Source: Pseudogymnoascus destructans
Lineage: Eukaryota; Ascomycota; Leotiomycetes; Thelebolales; Thelebolaceae
DNA length: 64,000 nt
NCBI RefSeq assembly: GCF_001641265.1
Contig: NW_020167536.1
Span: 310,001-374,000, forward strand
Direction: 5' to 3'
Of this stretch, positions 46,031 to 57,330 are shown piece after piece. Within the stretch, counting starts at the first letter, position 1. The number at the start of each line of letters is the position of its first letter. A program made the translations under genes and the position numbers. The notes below the pieces were generated by a model that saw only the letters and a list, made by a program, of their open reading frames with translations, was not told the origin of the DNA and ran no database searches.

Positions 46031-47759
46031 TCAGTGCCTCCAGGTCCTGATGGCCTTGTCTTTTCCTCCACTACAGACCATTTTCCCATCTGGGCTCCAG
46101 TCGACCGAATACACTTCATCTTGATGGCCAGGCAAATCTAGAACGTTGTATTAGATAAGTCTTGGTACGTTGGGGTTACGATATGGGTTAGGGGTGATGA
46201 GGGGTCGTGCGGGGTTAGTTTGTCCACGGCAACAATTGCTCGGCGGGGTACATACCAACTGCGAGCTTGTGCGTCCTCATGTCCCAGCACTTCAGCGTCG
46301 TGTCTTTGCTGCCGGTTACCAGCAGTCTCGAGTCCGGGCTAAAGGCACACTGGTACACTGGCCCAACATGGCCCCTAAGCGTGTTGATGAACTTTCCATC
46401 ACGTGCGTTCCAGAGCTTCGTGGAGTTGTCGAAGGCGCTCGATGCGATGAGCAACCCATCCGGCGAGAAGGTCACATGGTTCACTTGTTTCTGATGTCCC
46501 ATGAGTCTGGCGATATGCTTCGTCCCCTTAGAAGGTTCCCAGAGGAACATGGTGAAGTCGTCCGAAGCGGAGACGAGGCGCTCAACGACCTCGCCCTGGA
46601 TGGTGGCTGCCTTGAGGAACCGCTCTTTCGCTGCGGCTACCTTGCCTTCCTGTGTCTCGGGGATCTTGCCGGTGTGGTCGTGGTAGGCAGTGCGGAGGAC
46701 GAAGTCTGTGGACAGCGCGAGATGGTTGACCCAATGCGCGTGGGAGCTCAAAGTGTGAGCCAAAGTGCCGTCACTGACGTTCCACACCTTGATGGTCTTG
46801 TCGTGAGACGCCGAGTAGATGAACCCAGTTCCTCCCCACTTCACGCACGACACCGATCCCTTGTGTCCGCTGAATACCATATCGATCTTCCCCTGGTTTG
46901 TCGACCATACTCTAACCGTGCAATCCTTCGACGACGAGGCGAGTCTCGGCTCTCCTGGCTTCTGCATGTGGTATGGCTCCCAACTTAAACTCGTAACCCA
47001 CTTTGAATGGCCCTTCATCGGCTTGCCCATTTCGCCACCAGTCTTCGGGTCCCATAAACGCACTGTGTTGTCCATACTACCAGTTGCTATTCTAATGTCG
47101 TCCGGCGACCAGCTAACGGCCAACACCCAGCTTGTATGGCCCTTCAGCGTGTGGATGGGAGTACCAGTATCGCAGTCCATTATCCTTGCGGTATTGTCAC
47201 CACTACCGCTAACCATCCTGGACGAACTCCTCGGTGAGAATTGCGTGGCTAAGATGGCTTCGCCATGTCCTGGGATCGTGGACGCGCATCGCGAGACCGG
47301 CTTGACTTTGAAAACTGCTTGTGGCGCGGCAGAGATGTTCTGCACCTCTTCGGTACTTATTAATCCCGGCTGCAGGAGGGTTTTGTAGACGTTGGTAGGG
47401 AAGGCGGTGGTGATGAGGTTTATGGAGGCTTTCCTTTCTGGGACGGGGAGGGTGAAGCGATAAGGAATATGGTCAGATTCATCCTAAGATATGTTACCAC
47501 CAGCACAAACAAGCAGTCAGGATTTACCAACATGGCCTTGCAGAGCATTAACAAGATTCTCTAAGTTCTTTGGGTTTGCATCCGCAACTGCAACCAAGAT
47601 TGGTCCTGAGCCGATTGGGAGGCCTGTCGTCTCGTCGAAAAACTGTATCCGTAAGCTCCCCGCATCCGACGGTATCTCTTCGATAGCTTGTTGCTGTCCC
47701 GCTCTCTCTGCTGCGTCCGTTCTTGCGCGCTTGCTCGGGGGAGGTAAGACGGTCGACAT
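46031..47759 (-). CDS. RSA4: Rsa4/Notchless, 60S ribosome assembly WD40 protein
   Basis: Three exons (47759-47532, 47483-46256, 46137-46031) give 520 aa. Rsa4 (NLE1) binds the AAA-ATPase Rea1/Midasin and drives remodelling of pre-60S particles. The N-terminal NLE domain (LRIQFFDETTGLPIGSGP) precedes eight WD40 blades, including GHGEAILATQFSP, GHTSWVLAVSWSPDD, GHKGSVSCVKWGG and, in the last exon, GHQDEVYSVDWSPDG and SGGKDKAIRTWRH. The 5' donor of intron 1 is unusual: the consensus GTAAAT at 47528 breaks the frame, whereas GTTGGT at 47531 keeps it. The Glu in the NLE domain that binds the Rea1 MIDAS site is likely the one in FFDETTG. Confidence 0.93.
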
Positions 47760-48069
47760 TTTGTCAAATATATGCCGAAAAATCTTGACGTATATGCAGG
47801 AATATGAAGTAAGTCCCTTCAAGCGCCGTCCCATGAAGTCTCGACGAGGCTCGAAAATATTTTGGGTGCTTGGTCCGTGCTCTCAGCCTTGTGGTAGCCT
47901 TTGTACCCCACATATGTTAACTTCACGGACTTCGGCCACCAGTCCCATAGAATAATCCATATCACAGCCATAGAGGGCCAATCTGGCATTTTAATTTAAA
48001 ATTCCACTCTATTGACATTGATATTTGAAAGAACGTCTTGAAAAACACTAACGAAGGATCCACAGTGCA
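47760..48069. promoter_or_regulatory. divergent RSA4/MSH4 promoter region
   Basis: The 310 bp between the start codons serve a growth gene on one side and a meiotic gene on the other. No specific element is recognised. Confidence 0.45.
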
Positions 48070-51000
48070 ATGTCTAGCACGCCAAGGCCATCCTCCTCCT
48101 TCAGTGCTCGAACTATCGTATCACATCGTCACGATGGAGATACTGCTTCAACATCCCAAGGGCAGAGCATACAGCGTACTCTAAGCCGAGCTACTACCCG
48201 TCCGCCGACGAGGGCTCGCTCTCGAGCTGCATCATCCATCGGCGGCGGGTTGTCACAGCACATAGTGTGTGCTGTGAGTGAAAGCCGAGGGGTATCTCCT
48301 ACTGTCGGACTGGCATTTGTGAATGTATCCACTGGGGAAGCCGTGATGAGCCAAATATGTGACAACCAATTCTATGTAAGGACCGTATTGAAGCTTCAGG
48401 TGTTTGAGCCTACCGAAATTCTCCTGGTGTCTACTTCTGGTCCGAACCAAAAGTCAAAGATGTACTCTTTGATTGAAGAGGAGGTCATTGGTTCCAAGAT
48501 TGTCTGCGTTGATCGTAGATATTGGTCTGAACCCGCCGGGATGGATTTCATTCAACAACTGGCCTTTCCGGAGGATGTCGAGGCCATCAAGGTTGCCACT
48601 GGAGGCAATTTCTATGCCACATGTTGTCTCGCAGCGGTATGCGAGCCATGATTTCGAAATATGAGGAAGTATGCATTCTGATCTGTGGTCTCTTTCTAGT
48701 CACTACGATATATGGAACATTCTCTTTCTCTTACATTTGCCTCTCATTCTCTTCGAATCAAGTATCAGCCATCTGAGGGCTCTATGATGATTGATCTTTC
48801 TACTATTCGGTCCCTTGAACTTATCCAGAATATTACCAATGTCAAGTCAAAGGACTGTCTGTTCGGCCTCTTGAATGAGACATTAACTCCAATGGGCTCG
48901 AGGATGCTTCGAAGCAACATTTTACAGCCTTCGACGCAAGAGAGCATACTCAAGAACCGCTATAAAGCTGTCGGCGAATTGGCATCTACGGAGGAGACGT
49001 TTTTTGACACGAGAAATGGCAAGCACATTATGGACTGTTCGATTTTTATTCTTGGTTGACTATTATTAGCCCTTAAGCCCTTTCTTGATATCGACAAGCT
49101 CTTGACTAATGTATGTTGAAGTCTATACTATTTGGGGGCCATGCTAATGTGTAAAGCTTATCATCCAACCAACCCAGCCCGACATCCAGCATTCCGAACA
49201 GTCTATCAACCACATATTGATGCTGAAAACATTCGTGCAATGTGTTGGCCCCGTGTACGAAGCATTGTCAGGCGCGAGATCACCACTGCTGGTAGACATC
49301 AGAAATGTTTGTCGGCCGAACAATATTACTCCGACGTTGAAAATAATCGGCGAAGTAATCAATGACGACGTGACTTTCCAGCGCAGTCCGCTTGATTTGC
49401 GGAATCAGAGGACATATGCAGTGAAGGTATGGCTACTATCAATTCTCACAACCAAATCTGATTTTCAATAGTCTGGTGTCAACGGGCTGCTAGATGTGGC
49501 TCGCCAGACTTTTAAAGAGGCAACACAAGATGTGCATCAACATGTTTCCGACATCAACGGTAAGTTAACAATTATATATTACAGTCATATTCATGATTCT
49601 GACACAGATAAGACCAATACGAGATGCAAATGGAGACCAGATATGATAATGCAAGAAGATACTATCTCAGGATCCAAGAATCTAATCTAGAAGGGCGGAC
49701 AATGCCGGATATTCTCATCAACTGCTACAGAAAGAAGGGGTACATCGAGTGCCAGACCTTGGGTTTGGTCAAGCTTAATCAAAGGATTGAGGATTCCCAT
49801 CAAGAAGTTGTTTTGATGAGTGACAAGACTGTTACCCAGCTCATTGACAATGTTCGTGCAGAAATACAGCCTCTATTTCGCGTGTCTGACAGCATAGCCA
49901 TGCTTGATATGCTTGCAGCATTTGCCCAACTGGTGACGACGAGCGATTATGTTAAGCCGGAAATTACGAGGTGCCTGGCCATTAAATCTGGTCGCCATCC
50001 AGTTCACGAAAAGGCATTGATGCTTGTCTGTTTTAAAGGGGAATACTAACAGTTGACAGGCGCATTCCGAGAAGTTCATTCCCAATGATGTCTACGCGGA
50101 CAAGCAACAGCGATTTCAGATAATTACCGGATGCAATATGAGCGGGAAGAGCACGTACATTCGTTCGATTGCCCTAGTGACTGTTATGGCCCAAATCGGA
50201 AGCTTTGTGCCAGCACAATATGCTTCGTTTCCCATCGTGGATCAGCTGTTTGCAAGAGTGTCGATGGATGACTGCATCGAAGCTAATGTTTCTACATTTG
50301 CATCCGAAATGAGAGAAACTGCGTTCATCCTTAGGTACGTCAGAATCGAGAAATTGGCGGCCCGTTGGACTAATAGTTTTCAGGAATATTGGAAAGAATA
50401 GCCTGGTGATCATTGATGAACTTGGGCGCGGCACCAGCACCAGAGACGGGTTGGCGATTGCATTGAGCATTTCCGAAGCTCTTGTCGAGTCTCAAGCATT
50501 CGTCTGGTTCACAACCCATTTTCGAGAACTCGGTATGCTTGTCCCTGTTCCATTGCGTAGCCCCCAACTCACATCACCAGCGCAGATAATGAACGAGCGC
50601 GCTGGCGTCGTTAACATGCACCTCAAAGTCGACATCAGCCAGGAAGACAAAATGGTCATGCTATACAAAATAGCAAACGGCTTCGTGAAAGAAGAGCACT
50701 ACGGCCTCGCTCTAGCCCGAGTCGTGAACCTCCCACCCCTGGTTCTCGAGGTCGCGGAGAAAGTATCGAAGACTCTACAGGCGCAGGCAGCAGCGAAGAA
50801 GAAATCCTCTAAATCGTTTGCAATTGCACGGAAGCGGAAGTTGGTCTTGAGCCTGAGAGAAGTGCTGTTACAGGCTCAGGAGAGCGCGATGCAGGGGAAG
50901 GCGTTGATGGAGTATCTAAGGAAGGTGCAAGAGGAGTTTGTGAGGAGGATGGATTGCATTGAGAATGAAGCTGATGATTCAGGTGATGAGAGTGTGATCG

Positions 51001-51134
51001 GGGAGGAGGAGTTGAATGAAAACGACGACGGTAGAAATGAGGACCTGGAACGGGAAGGAGAATTCAACGAAGCCGAGGATGATAGTGATGAAAGCGAGAT
51101 GACGGGTACAGACAAAACAGAGATGCTGGTTTGA
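48070..51134 (+). CDS. MSH4: MutS homolog 4, meiotic crossover protein
   Basis: Nine exons (48070-48636, 48700-49018, 49070-49110, 49157-49426, 49472-49559, 49613-50013, 50060-50334, 50384-50532, 50581-51134) encode 887 aa. Msh4 pairs with Msh5 to stabilise recombination intermediates in meiosis; it lacks the mismatch-recognition domain I, as here. Visible are RSLELIQNITN, LFGLLNETLTPMGSRMLR (domain III), Walker A GCNMSGKSTYIR near 586, and Walker B LVIIDELGRGTSTRDG near 660, with TTHFREL. Two introns (49019-49069 and 50014-50059) have GC instead of GT donors. The 48-nt intron at 50533-50580 has no stop in frame. The tail is acidic (Asp/Glu-rich). Confidence 0.93.
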
Positions 51135-51415
51135 TTATAAGGAGAATACGCCTACCACTGGCTCCAATAGCTTCAAATATCTCGGGAGCTTTCAGCTTCA
51201 AATTACTTGGCAGAACCATAGCCTAGCAAAATATTCTAACACATCACAAGAACAATAACGAGGGATAGAGACACGGATCTATACGTAGTATATTGCCTTG
51301 GGTATCTTTCTATCAATTGATTCAAGCGCTATGCAATACCCCTATACCAGGCGCGGCTGAGACGCTATTCAAAACCTGAGGTGTTCATCCCTTTTATCAT
51401 AAAAATCTAGGACAG

Positions 51416-52601
51416 TTAGTAATCGATCAGAGGAGATAAAATTTGGTTCGTCCATACCTCATTCAATGAAGAGCTATTCATCGCGGCAAGCCTCTTCTGT
51501 GCAATATTCCTTGACCGAACTGCATGTCGGCCAGCGAGGAGAATCGGCCGAGATGATATTTCTACAACCACAGGGGTAGTATCTGAAGAATCAGATGCGG
51601 TCTTTTCCGACTTGGATTTCTTTGATTTTGAGTTCGACTTTGACGACTTTGACGCAACGGCGCTGTCCAAGTCTAACGAATCTTCGGAGGATTTTCTCTT
51701 AGACTTCTTCTTCTTGTCTTTCTTATCCTTCTTGTCCTTCTTATCTTTCTTAGATTTGCTCTTGCCATCTTTGGATTCAGAGGCATCTTCTTCTGACTCG
51801 TTCTTCCGGGATTTCTTGGACTTCTTGGTCTTATCCACTATGGAAACGCCGCCGTCTTCCTCCACCTCAGCCAACTTCCGCTTCTTCTTTGATTTCGATT
51901 TGCCGTTTTCAGAATCAACTGACGACTCAGAAACCTCAACGTCAATCCCTTTACTCGATTTCTTCGACTTCTTCGACTTCTTCGACTTCATGACTGCCGG
52001 TTCCGGAGTTGTTTCAGAATCAGAGTCGGAACCCGAATCACTCGAGTCCTCTGAGCCACTTGAAGACGAATCGACAGCCAGTTGACGTAGGCGGTCTGCT
52101 TCTCCATCAATGAGATCTTGTATCTTATCTCCTATAAGAAACCCTCCACTGACGAATCTGATCGATCCCCACTTCCTCTCCGTGTAGATTGCCCTCTTCA
52201 AGTCCTCCCTTGACTTCTGTTCCCGTTCGATCTCATCCTCATCTCTGCCGTTCAAACGGCCAAGCAGGTTCTGAAAAACGTCCAATCCAACGCACTCGCC
52301 TTGTTCCAGCCCGCTACCTTTCTTTGCGCCGATGCCGAGATTATCGTCCTTCAGGACGACACGGATGTGAGAGGCGTTGGCCTCGGTGTGGAACTCGGCA
52401 TGAGGAGCATCTTTGATACCTAGATACTCGCCAGGTATCCATCCCTGGGATTTCATGATCTTGTGTCCAAACCCAGTGGTATCCTTCGTCCATGTTGTGT
52501 TATTCGGATCCTTGGAAAGCTTTAACCGCCTTGGAAGTGTTAGCAACGGAGAATCCGAGAATTTTCTCTGCGACTTACTTTCTAGGCTCTGCGAGACCCA
52601 T
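51416..52601 (-). CDS. PXR1: Pxr1/Gno1, G-patch ribosome biogenesis protein
   Basis: Two exons (52601-52579, 52529-51416) encode 378 aa. Pxr1 (PinX1-related) activates the helicase Prp43 in rRNA processing and can inhibit telomerase. It starts MGLAEPRKRLKLSKDPNN, then a G-patch (GFGHKIMKSQGWIPGEYLG...LGIGAKKG), LDVFQNLLGRLNG, and AIYTERKWGSIRFVSGGFL. The second half is a long KKSK/KKDKKDKK and acidic Ser repeat, typical of the family. The first exon, only 23 nt, is needed to recover the conserved start. Convergent with MSH4. Confidence 0.93.
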
Positions 52602-53195
52602 TTTGTGTTAACGAAACGTCGGTTGAAGTGGGAAATGTCGAACTTCAAACTCCAGTGTCACCAGAGAACTTAGAACTTCTGAATATCCCAGACGCAGGAT
52701 GGGCGGCGGGCGCAAGGGAAGTGGTTTCTGTCGAGGCTTTGGGGGGGAGTAGTGGTTAGGTCGAGAATTAATAGTAAATAGTAAACAGTAACTGCAAACT
52801 CCAAGCGCCAAAGTGAATAGGCAGTCTAGTGAGGTATGCCTAGCCCAACAAGATGCGAAGCAGCAGAGCGAAAATATTGCGGCAGGAGCAAGTTTCAATG
52901 ATTGTTATCTCTTGTTATCGGGAAAACTTTTGAAGATTGTGGGGATTGGATGATCGATCGGAAAAACAGTTTTTCCGTATTCCTAATTTAAAAGGTCCTC
53001 TCCAATAGGTATCAAATGCATCAAGGTGAAGCTTCAAAAATTATTCGATAACAACTGGTAAAAGTCAAGTATATACAGTCTCTTTCATTCATCTAAGTGT
53101 GTGCAAAAAGTCCGTTTTCCCTGTTTTTCGTTATTACACCCCAACTCTCAAGTTGTCACCCGCAACCTTCACGAGTCCAAGTTTGACAGGCGGCT
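52602..53195. other. divergent intergenic region PXR1 / coiled-coil gene
   Basis: No gene recognised; presumed promoters of the two flanking genes. A homopurine/pyrimidine-poor AT-rich stretch lies at 52960-53150. Confidence 0.4.
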
Positions 53196-53861
53196 ATGTC
53201 TTCTCCTAGCGACAACGAAGAGATGAGCCCAGATGGCATCAATTCGATCTACCATGTTCGGAGGGCTGAACAAATTCTTGCAGCTGTGAGACCAACGATC
53301 AACATATGATATTCTTTCATATTAATATCCACCCCAGGGCAAACGAAAGAAGGAAGCCAAGCTGAAGGCCATCGAGAAAGAGTACACACAGAGAGTCGAG
53401 AAGGCACACACCAGCTTTCAGGAATTCCTTCAGGCTCATAATGTAAGGGTGTAAGTAGGAATCTCATTTGCTGTATATACCATCAACCTGTTTCTTTTAC
53501 TCTATATAATCCTTTCCTCAACCTTGGGAGGTAGTCATGTCCATCTATCGCTGCGTATGAGCATCCGCAAAGGCAAGCAATTAACTTATATTAGCTCGGA
53601 AGCTCAGAATGCGCAAATGAAAAGCCTCAACCACGCCCTCCATAAACGCCAAGATGTGGAAATCGACATCTGGAAGCAACTCAAGGCTCTCGAGAAGTCA
53701 AGAAGAGCACTCGCAAAGCTTCTGATCGAGGTGTGCCATGCGCGCTTGGAATCTACGGCCGAGATCGGTACGACAGGACGCGTGGCAGAGAAGGCACCCA
53801 AGCTGGTATGCAACGGCCTCATATTGTACGAGTGTGATGATACTGATGACCAATCCAGTGA
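53196..53861 (+). CDS. unrecognised coiled-coil protein
   Basis: The start ATG at 53196 and exons 53196-53285 and 53338-53450 are well supported (GTGAGA and GTAAGT donors). They read an acidic N-terminus, then a charged helix (KRKKEAKLKAIEKEYTQRVEKAH). The next exon ends at 53805 but may begin at 53535 or 53595; both keep the frame, and the second gives a smoother coil (SEAQNAQMKSLNHALHKRQ). Splicing 53806-53858 produces an immediate TGA, about 138-158 aa in all. If the acceptor at 53865 is used instead, the frame extends to 54036. I do not recognise a family. It is small, charged, helical and probably cytosolic or nuclear; it may be part of a larger complex. Confidence 0.5.
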
Positions 53862-54114
53862 CCAGAGGCGGCCGGAAAACTCCCACACTCTATATTGCTA
53901 TACAAACTTTGCTAAATTCACCAACATACGTAAGAAAGATATGCATACGGGAGAGGACTCTTTAGGAATGCGATTACTATATGAATACACGGCCTGGACG
54001 TCAAATTGTGGGCTTGTTTTGCATCACAACCTGTGATAATAGAGCTGCTGATAACTATACAATTTAACCAACTTCCTGATACCAAACCAGAGACAGATGC
54101 TGCTTCTGTCCCTC

Positions 54115-57100
54115 TTACCTAATCTCAATATCTATCCTGGCCACTCCTGTCAATTGCTCAACCAAATCACGCCGATAACCGTAGTGGAGGTCATCGCGAT
54201 CATTCGCCATAGCAACGGCCTCGAATGAATGATCGGTCTCAAACCTAGTACGCCTCTTCAAACAATCTCCTTCGCGGACATCTTGAGTGACAACTCGGGA
54301 TTCGTGATTACGCAGACTATCCATTAACACCTCCCCTTCAGCATCTTGCTCTAAGCTCGAGCTGTTGCGCCGGCGCCGAGAGCTCCTGGTCACCTTTGGG
54401 GAGAGGGCCGAAGCCGTTCCATCAAACTGCTCCTGTTGGGAGGGCGTTGCATCGAAATCGCTACCAGGATGTGACGCAGGTCGGTCACACATTTCGATAT
54501 CTCCGTTGCCATCTATTTCTCTAATAGTGCCATCTTGCACCACTAACCTCTGCATATGGTCGTGGTGAGGCGTTCCACTGTCAAGCTTCCAAGTGAGTGC
54601 CACCCCTTGCCTGGTAAAGGCCCAGATAGTAACGCCAACCCCTGACCCAGTGTGAATTGCTAAGTCGACGAGTCCTGCGCACTGACCAACCTGCTGGCCC
54701 CGAACCTCCAGTGGCCACATCGTGTTCGTCCTGCTACCATATCCGAATGTGGGCCATTCCAGGAGGCGGTCCCCGTCATTGCCCCACACAGGCATCCAGT
54801 CTGCATTTCCCCTCGCCGTTTCCCTACTAATGGTAGTAAAGGAATTGATGATGTGAGGTTGCTCTCCTCTTCCATGGCCATCAGTGAATACATCTATAGG
54901 GACACTGAAAAGCCAGATAGTTTGTTCTTTACCCAGTCCATATGCCGCGACAACTCGGACGCCCCACCGAAGGTCACAGGCTGCTGCATAGGCAACTGGA
55001 CTGCCTTCACCAAGGGGGCCAGAAAACCATAGCTTTGTCAACAATTTTGTTGGTCCTCCAAACGGTGCATCACTTCCCAGGCAGAGAACACCAGAGTTTG
55101 GACCTATGAATAGCAGATGATAGCCGTCACTGAGAGGTACAGCCCGGTAATGTTCGATCCCATTTATGATGCGGCCTCGAGACTCAGATTCAATATCCGT
55201 ATTAACGAACATGTCGTTAGCATCCCATCCGCCCTGGGCCGAGAATAAGCTAGACCTTTTGTGCCCAGAGAAGCGCTCACCCACAGAGGCTCTCTCTCTT
55301 GGTGTGCCTTGGCTACTCACCAAGCGAAGTTTCTTTGCTGAATCTACTCCCGTTCTAGGAGGAAGAAAGTAGAGGTGGTCGCTAGGTGCTGTAAGTGGGA
55401 ACCATCGGTTTAGACCCTCTCCTGTCAACGCATCAATCCAATGCAGCTCAATCCCTGATGAACATCCAAAGGCAACGCAACGGCGCTGAGGGCATATGGC
55501 GATGGATCTTGGAGGGTCATCAGGGGAACATATGAGAGTGTAAAGCTTTGGTGGCGATGCCTCCGTTGGCATAGGATAGGAAGACGTCATCTGCGGTTCA
55601 GGTCTTACTCTCCTTTGTGCAGTCGATGTATAATAATCACCGCCAAGGTATCTCTCCCCTAACTCAGGACCTGAATATCTATCTGTCATAGGTTGTCCAG
55701 GAGCTAGGACAGAGACCCGAAGGCGTTGATTTGAAGCCTCTGGAGAGGAACGAAGAGAATGCGAAGTCCCAAGTGATATGTTCTGCCTCCAGCTCCCGCC
55801 GCGCGACACCGGGAAAACATCCGATTGTTCTTGCATTTTTCTCAAGTCTCGCGTCCTAGTCGGCCCGGGACGATTCGTGTTTCCTGTTATGGCGCACACA
55901 AGACCCATGCGGCCATCCATCAGAATAGCAATTGCATCGCGGTTTGAAGAAGTATCCATACTACAGCCAAGCACCCTTCTAGGGCAAATTATACTTGTTA
56001 TTGGTCGTATTTCTCCACTTTCTATATCGTCAGCCCCTTTCCCTGTTCTATGACTTCGGTTGAGTTCATAGACAAACACCATACACCCTCGTGCCACCAT
56101 GAGAAATTTAGTACATGCGCTGACGATGAAAAGCAGGCCACATGCTTCAGAACTTGAACCAGGGTAGTGGGTACCCATATTGGTAAAATCCAGTTTTGAG
56201 ATGAGTCGGAATGGTGTCTTATTCGCTACCCCTTTGGGGTGTGTCGGTCTTTTCTCTGTTGGTAGAGATGGTATGCCATTCCCCCGCCAATCTGGCCCAA
56301 GAGCACATTCTTTAGCTAGGTGCTTGCTCATAAGCCATTCATCTGTCATGCGAAGGTGATCGTCAAGATATTTATTGTTGAACAACTCTCGCTGTATGCT
56401 AGCAAACCACCGACTTCGCTTCAGCATTGTCTCCAATAAGGAATGCTCCAAACTACTGATGAACCATGACCTACACGAGTGCCTGGCAGAGTTAAAATCT
56501 GAAGGCGAGAGCCGCTTGTAAACCTTGGTCAATATTTCTGGCGGAAGAACCGATGCTGTCGATGGCTTCTCCACACGGCCCTTTGGTTCATTGTGACTTG
56601 AGGTCCGTGTCTGAGGCGAGGAGGGTAAACGTTTCACATCTGGATGAAGTGTCCGGCCACTTCTTGCGGATTGTATGACTCCTCCAGCAGAGACTGTCTC
56701 GGCATGAGAGCGTGGCTTAGAGTCGCTTGTGGCGGCCAACTTTCTGGTACGAGTGGCCCATGGAATCTCCTTGCTTCTAATGCTGTATTGGTCGGACGTG
56801 CTTCTCATGGGCGGCTTTCGAGTTGAGGGGACTGGGGCTCCGCCGCTTTCCAGTATTTCATTGACACTGGCACACATTCGGCCAGGCGCCAAAGGTTCTA
56901 AAACAATATCTTCTAACTCACCAAGGGAGCTCGACCGGCCTTTATAAAACGCACTTCTTCTGGTTGGGCTTTTCTTCATAAACCGAACGTTGACTTCAAT
57001 CGATGCATCATTGGCTCGATTTGGAGATTCGGCTCTTGAAAGTGGATTGGGAACCCTCCGGGTCCTTCTCAAAACTCTGCCCCTTTGTGGCCAGGAATCT

Positions 57101-57330
57101 TTGGGCTCGACATTGTACTTCCCCTTTGGATGTGGCAATGTTCCGCTCCCCGACAAGGTGTTTGACATATCTTCATAGCTGCCGTGGTGCTCGAGGTCTG
57201 TGTTAGCTGGCGAAGTCTGCTGGTGGAGTTCATCTAGGAAAGATCTGATATTTGTAGCCATATTCATGTAGCTCGCACATTGTGCGGACAAATTGTCGGA
57301 ATCATCGATACGCACATCTGCGCCACTCAT
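54115..57330 (-). CDS. F-box protein with a large beta-rich C-terminus
   Basis: A single-exon gene of 1071 aa. An F-box lies near residues 262-310 (LPPEILTKVYKRLSPSDF, followed by ARHSCRSWFISSLE), the docking motif for Skp1 in SCF ubiquitin ligases. Before it is a 260-residue basic, Ser/Pro-rich region with no fold visible. After it are about 600 residues with scattered beta-strand patterns (GCMVFVYELNRS, RSIAICPQRRCVAFGCSSG, VRVVAAYGLGKEQTIWLF) like a degenerate WD40 or beta-propeller that would bind the target. The C-terminal 150 residues are disordered and acidic/basic mixed. The target is unknown. A strong donor-like AGGTAAGA overlaps the stop codon; splicing it would only add a codon. 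Confidence 0.78.
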   Translation of the reverse strand: MSGADVRIDDSDNLSAQCASYMNMATNIRSFLDELHQQTSPANTDLEHHGSYEDMSNTLSGSGTLPHPKGKYNVEPKDSWPQRGRVLRRTRRVPNPLSRAESPNRANDASIEVNVRFMKKSPTRRSAFYKGRSSSLGELEDIVLEPLAPGRMCASVNEILESGGAPVPSTRKPPMRSTSDQYSIRSKEIPWATRTRKLAATSDSKPRSHAETVSAGGVIQSARSGRTLHPDVKRLPSSPQTRTSSHNEPKGRVEKPSTASVLPPEILTKVYKRLSPSDFNSARHSCRSWFISSLEHSLLETMLKRSRWFASIQRELFNNKYLDDHLRMTDEWLMSKHLAKECALGPDWRGNGIPSLPTEKRPTHPKGVANKTPFRLISKLDFTNMGTHYPGSSSEACGLLFIVSACTKFLMVARGCMVFVYELNRSHRTGKGADDIESGEIRPITSIICPRRVLGCSMDTSSNRDAIAILMDGRMGLVCAITGNTNRPGPTRTRDLRKMQEQSDVFPVSRGGSWRQNISLGTSHSLRSSPEASNQRLRVSVLAPGQPMTDRYSGPELGERYLGGDYYTSTAQRRVRPEPQMTSSYPMPTEASPPKLYTLICSPDDPPRSIAICPQRRCVAFGCSSGIELHWIDALTGEGLNRWFPLTAPSDHLYFLPPRTGVDSAKKLRLVSSQGTPRERASVGERFSGHKRSSLFSAQGGWDANDMFVNTDIESESRGRIINGIEHYRAVPLSDGYHLLFIGPNSGVLCLGSDAPFGGPTKLLTKLWFSGPLGEGSPVAYAAACDLRWGVRVVAAYGLGKEQTIWLFSVPIDVFTDGHGRGEQPHIINSFTTISRETARGNADWMPVWGNDGDRLLEWPTFGYGSRTNTMWPLEVRGQQVGQCAGLVDLAIHTGSGVGVTIWAFTRQGVALTWKLDSGTPHHDHMQRLVVQDGTIREIDGNGDIEMCDRPASHPGSDFDATPSQQEQFDGTASALSPKVTRSSRRRRNSSSLEQDAEGEVLMDSLRNHESRVVTQDVREGDCLKRRTRFETDHSFEAVAMANDRDDLHYGYRRDLVEQLTGVARIDIEIR

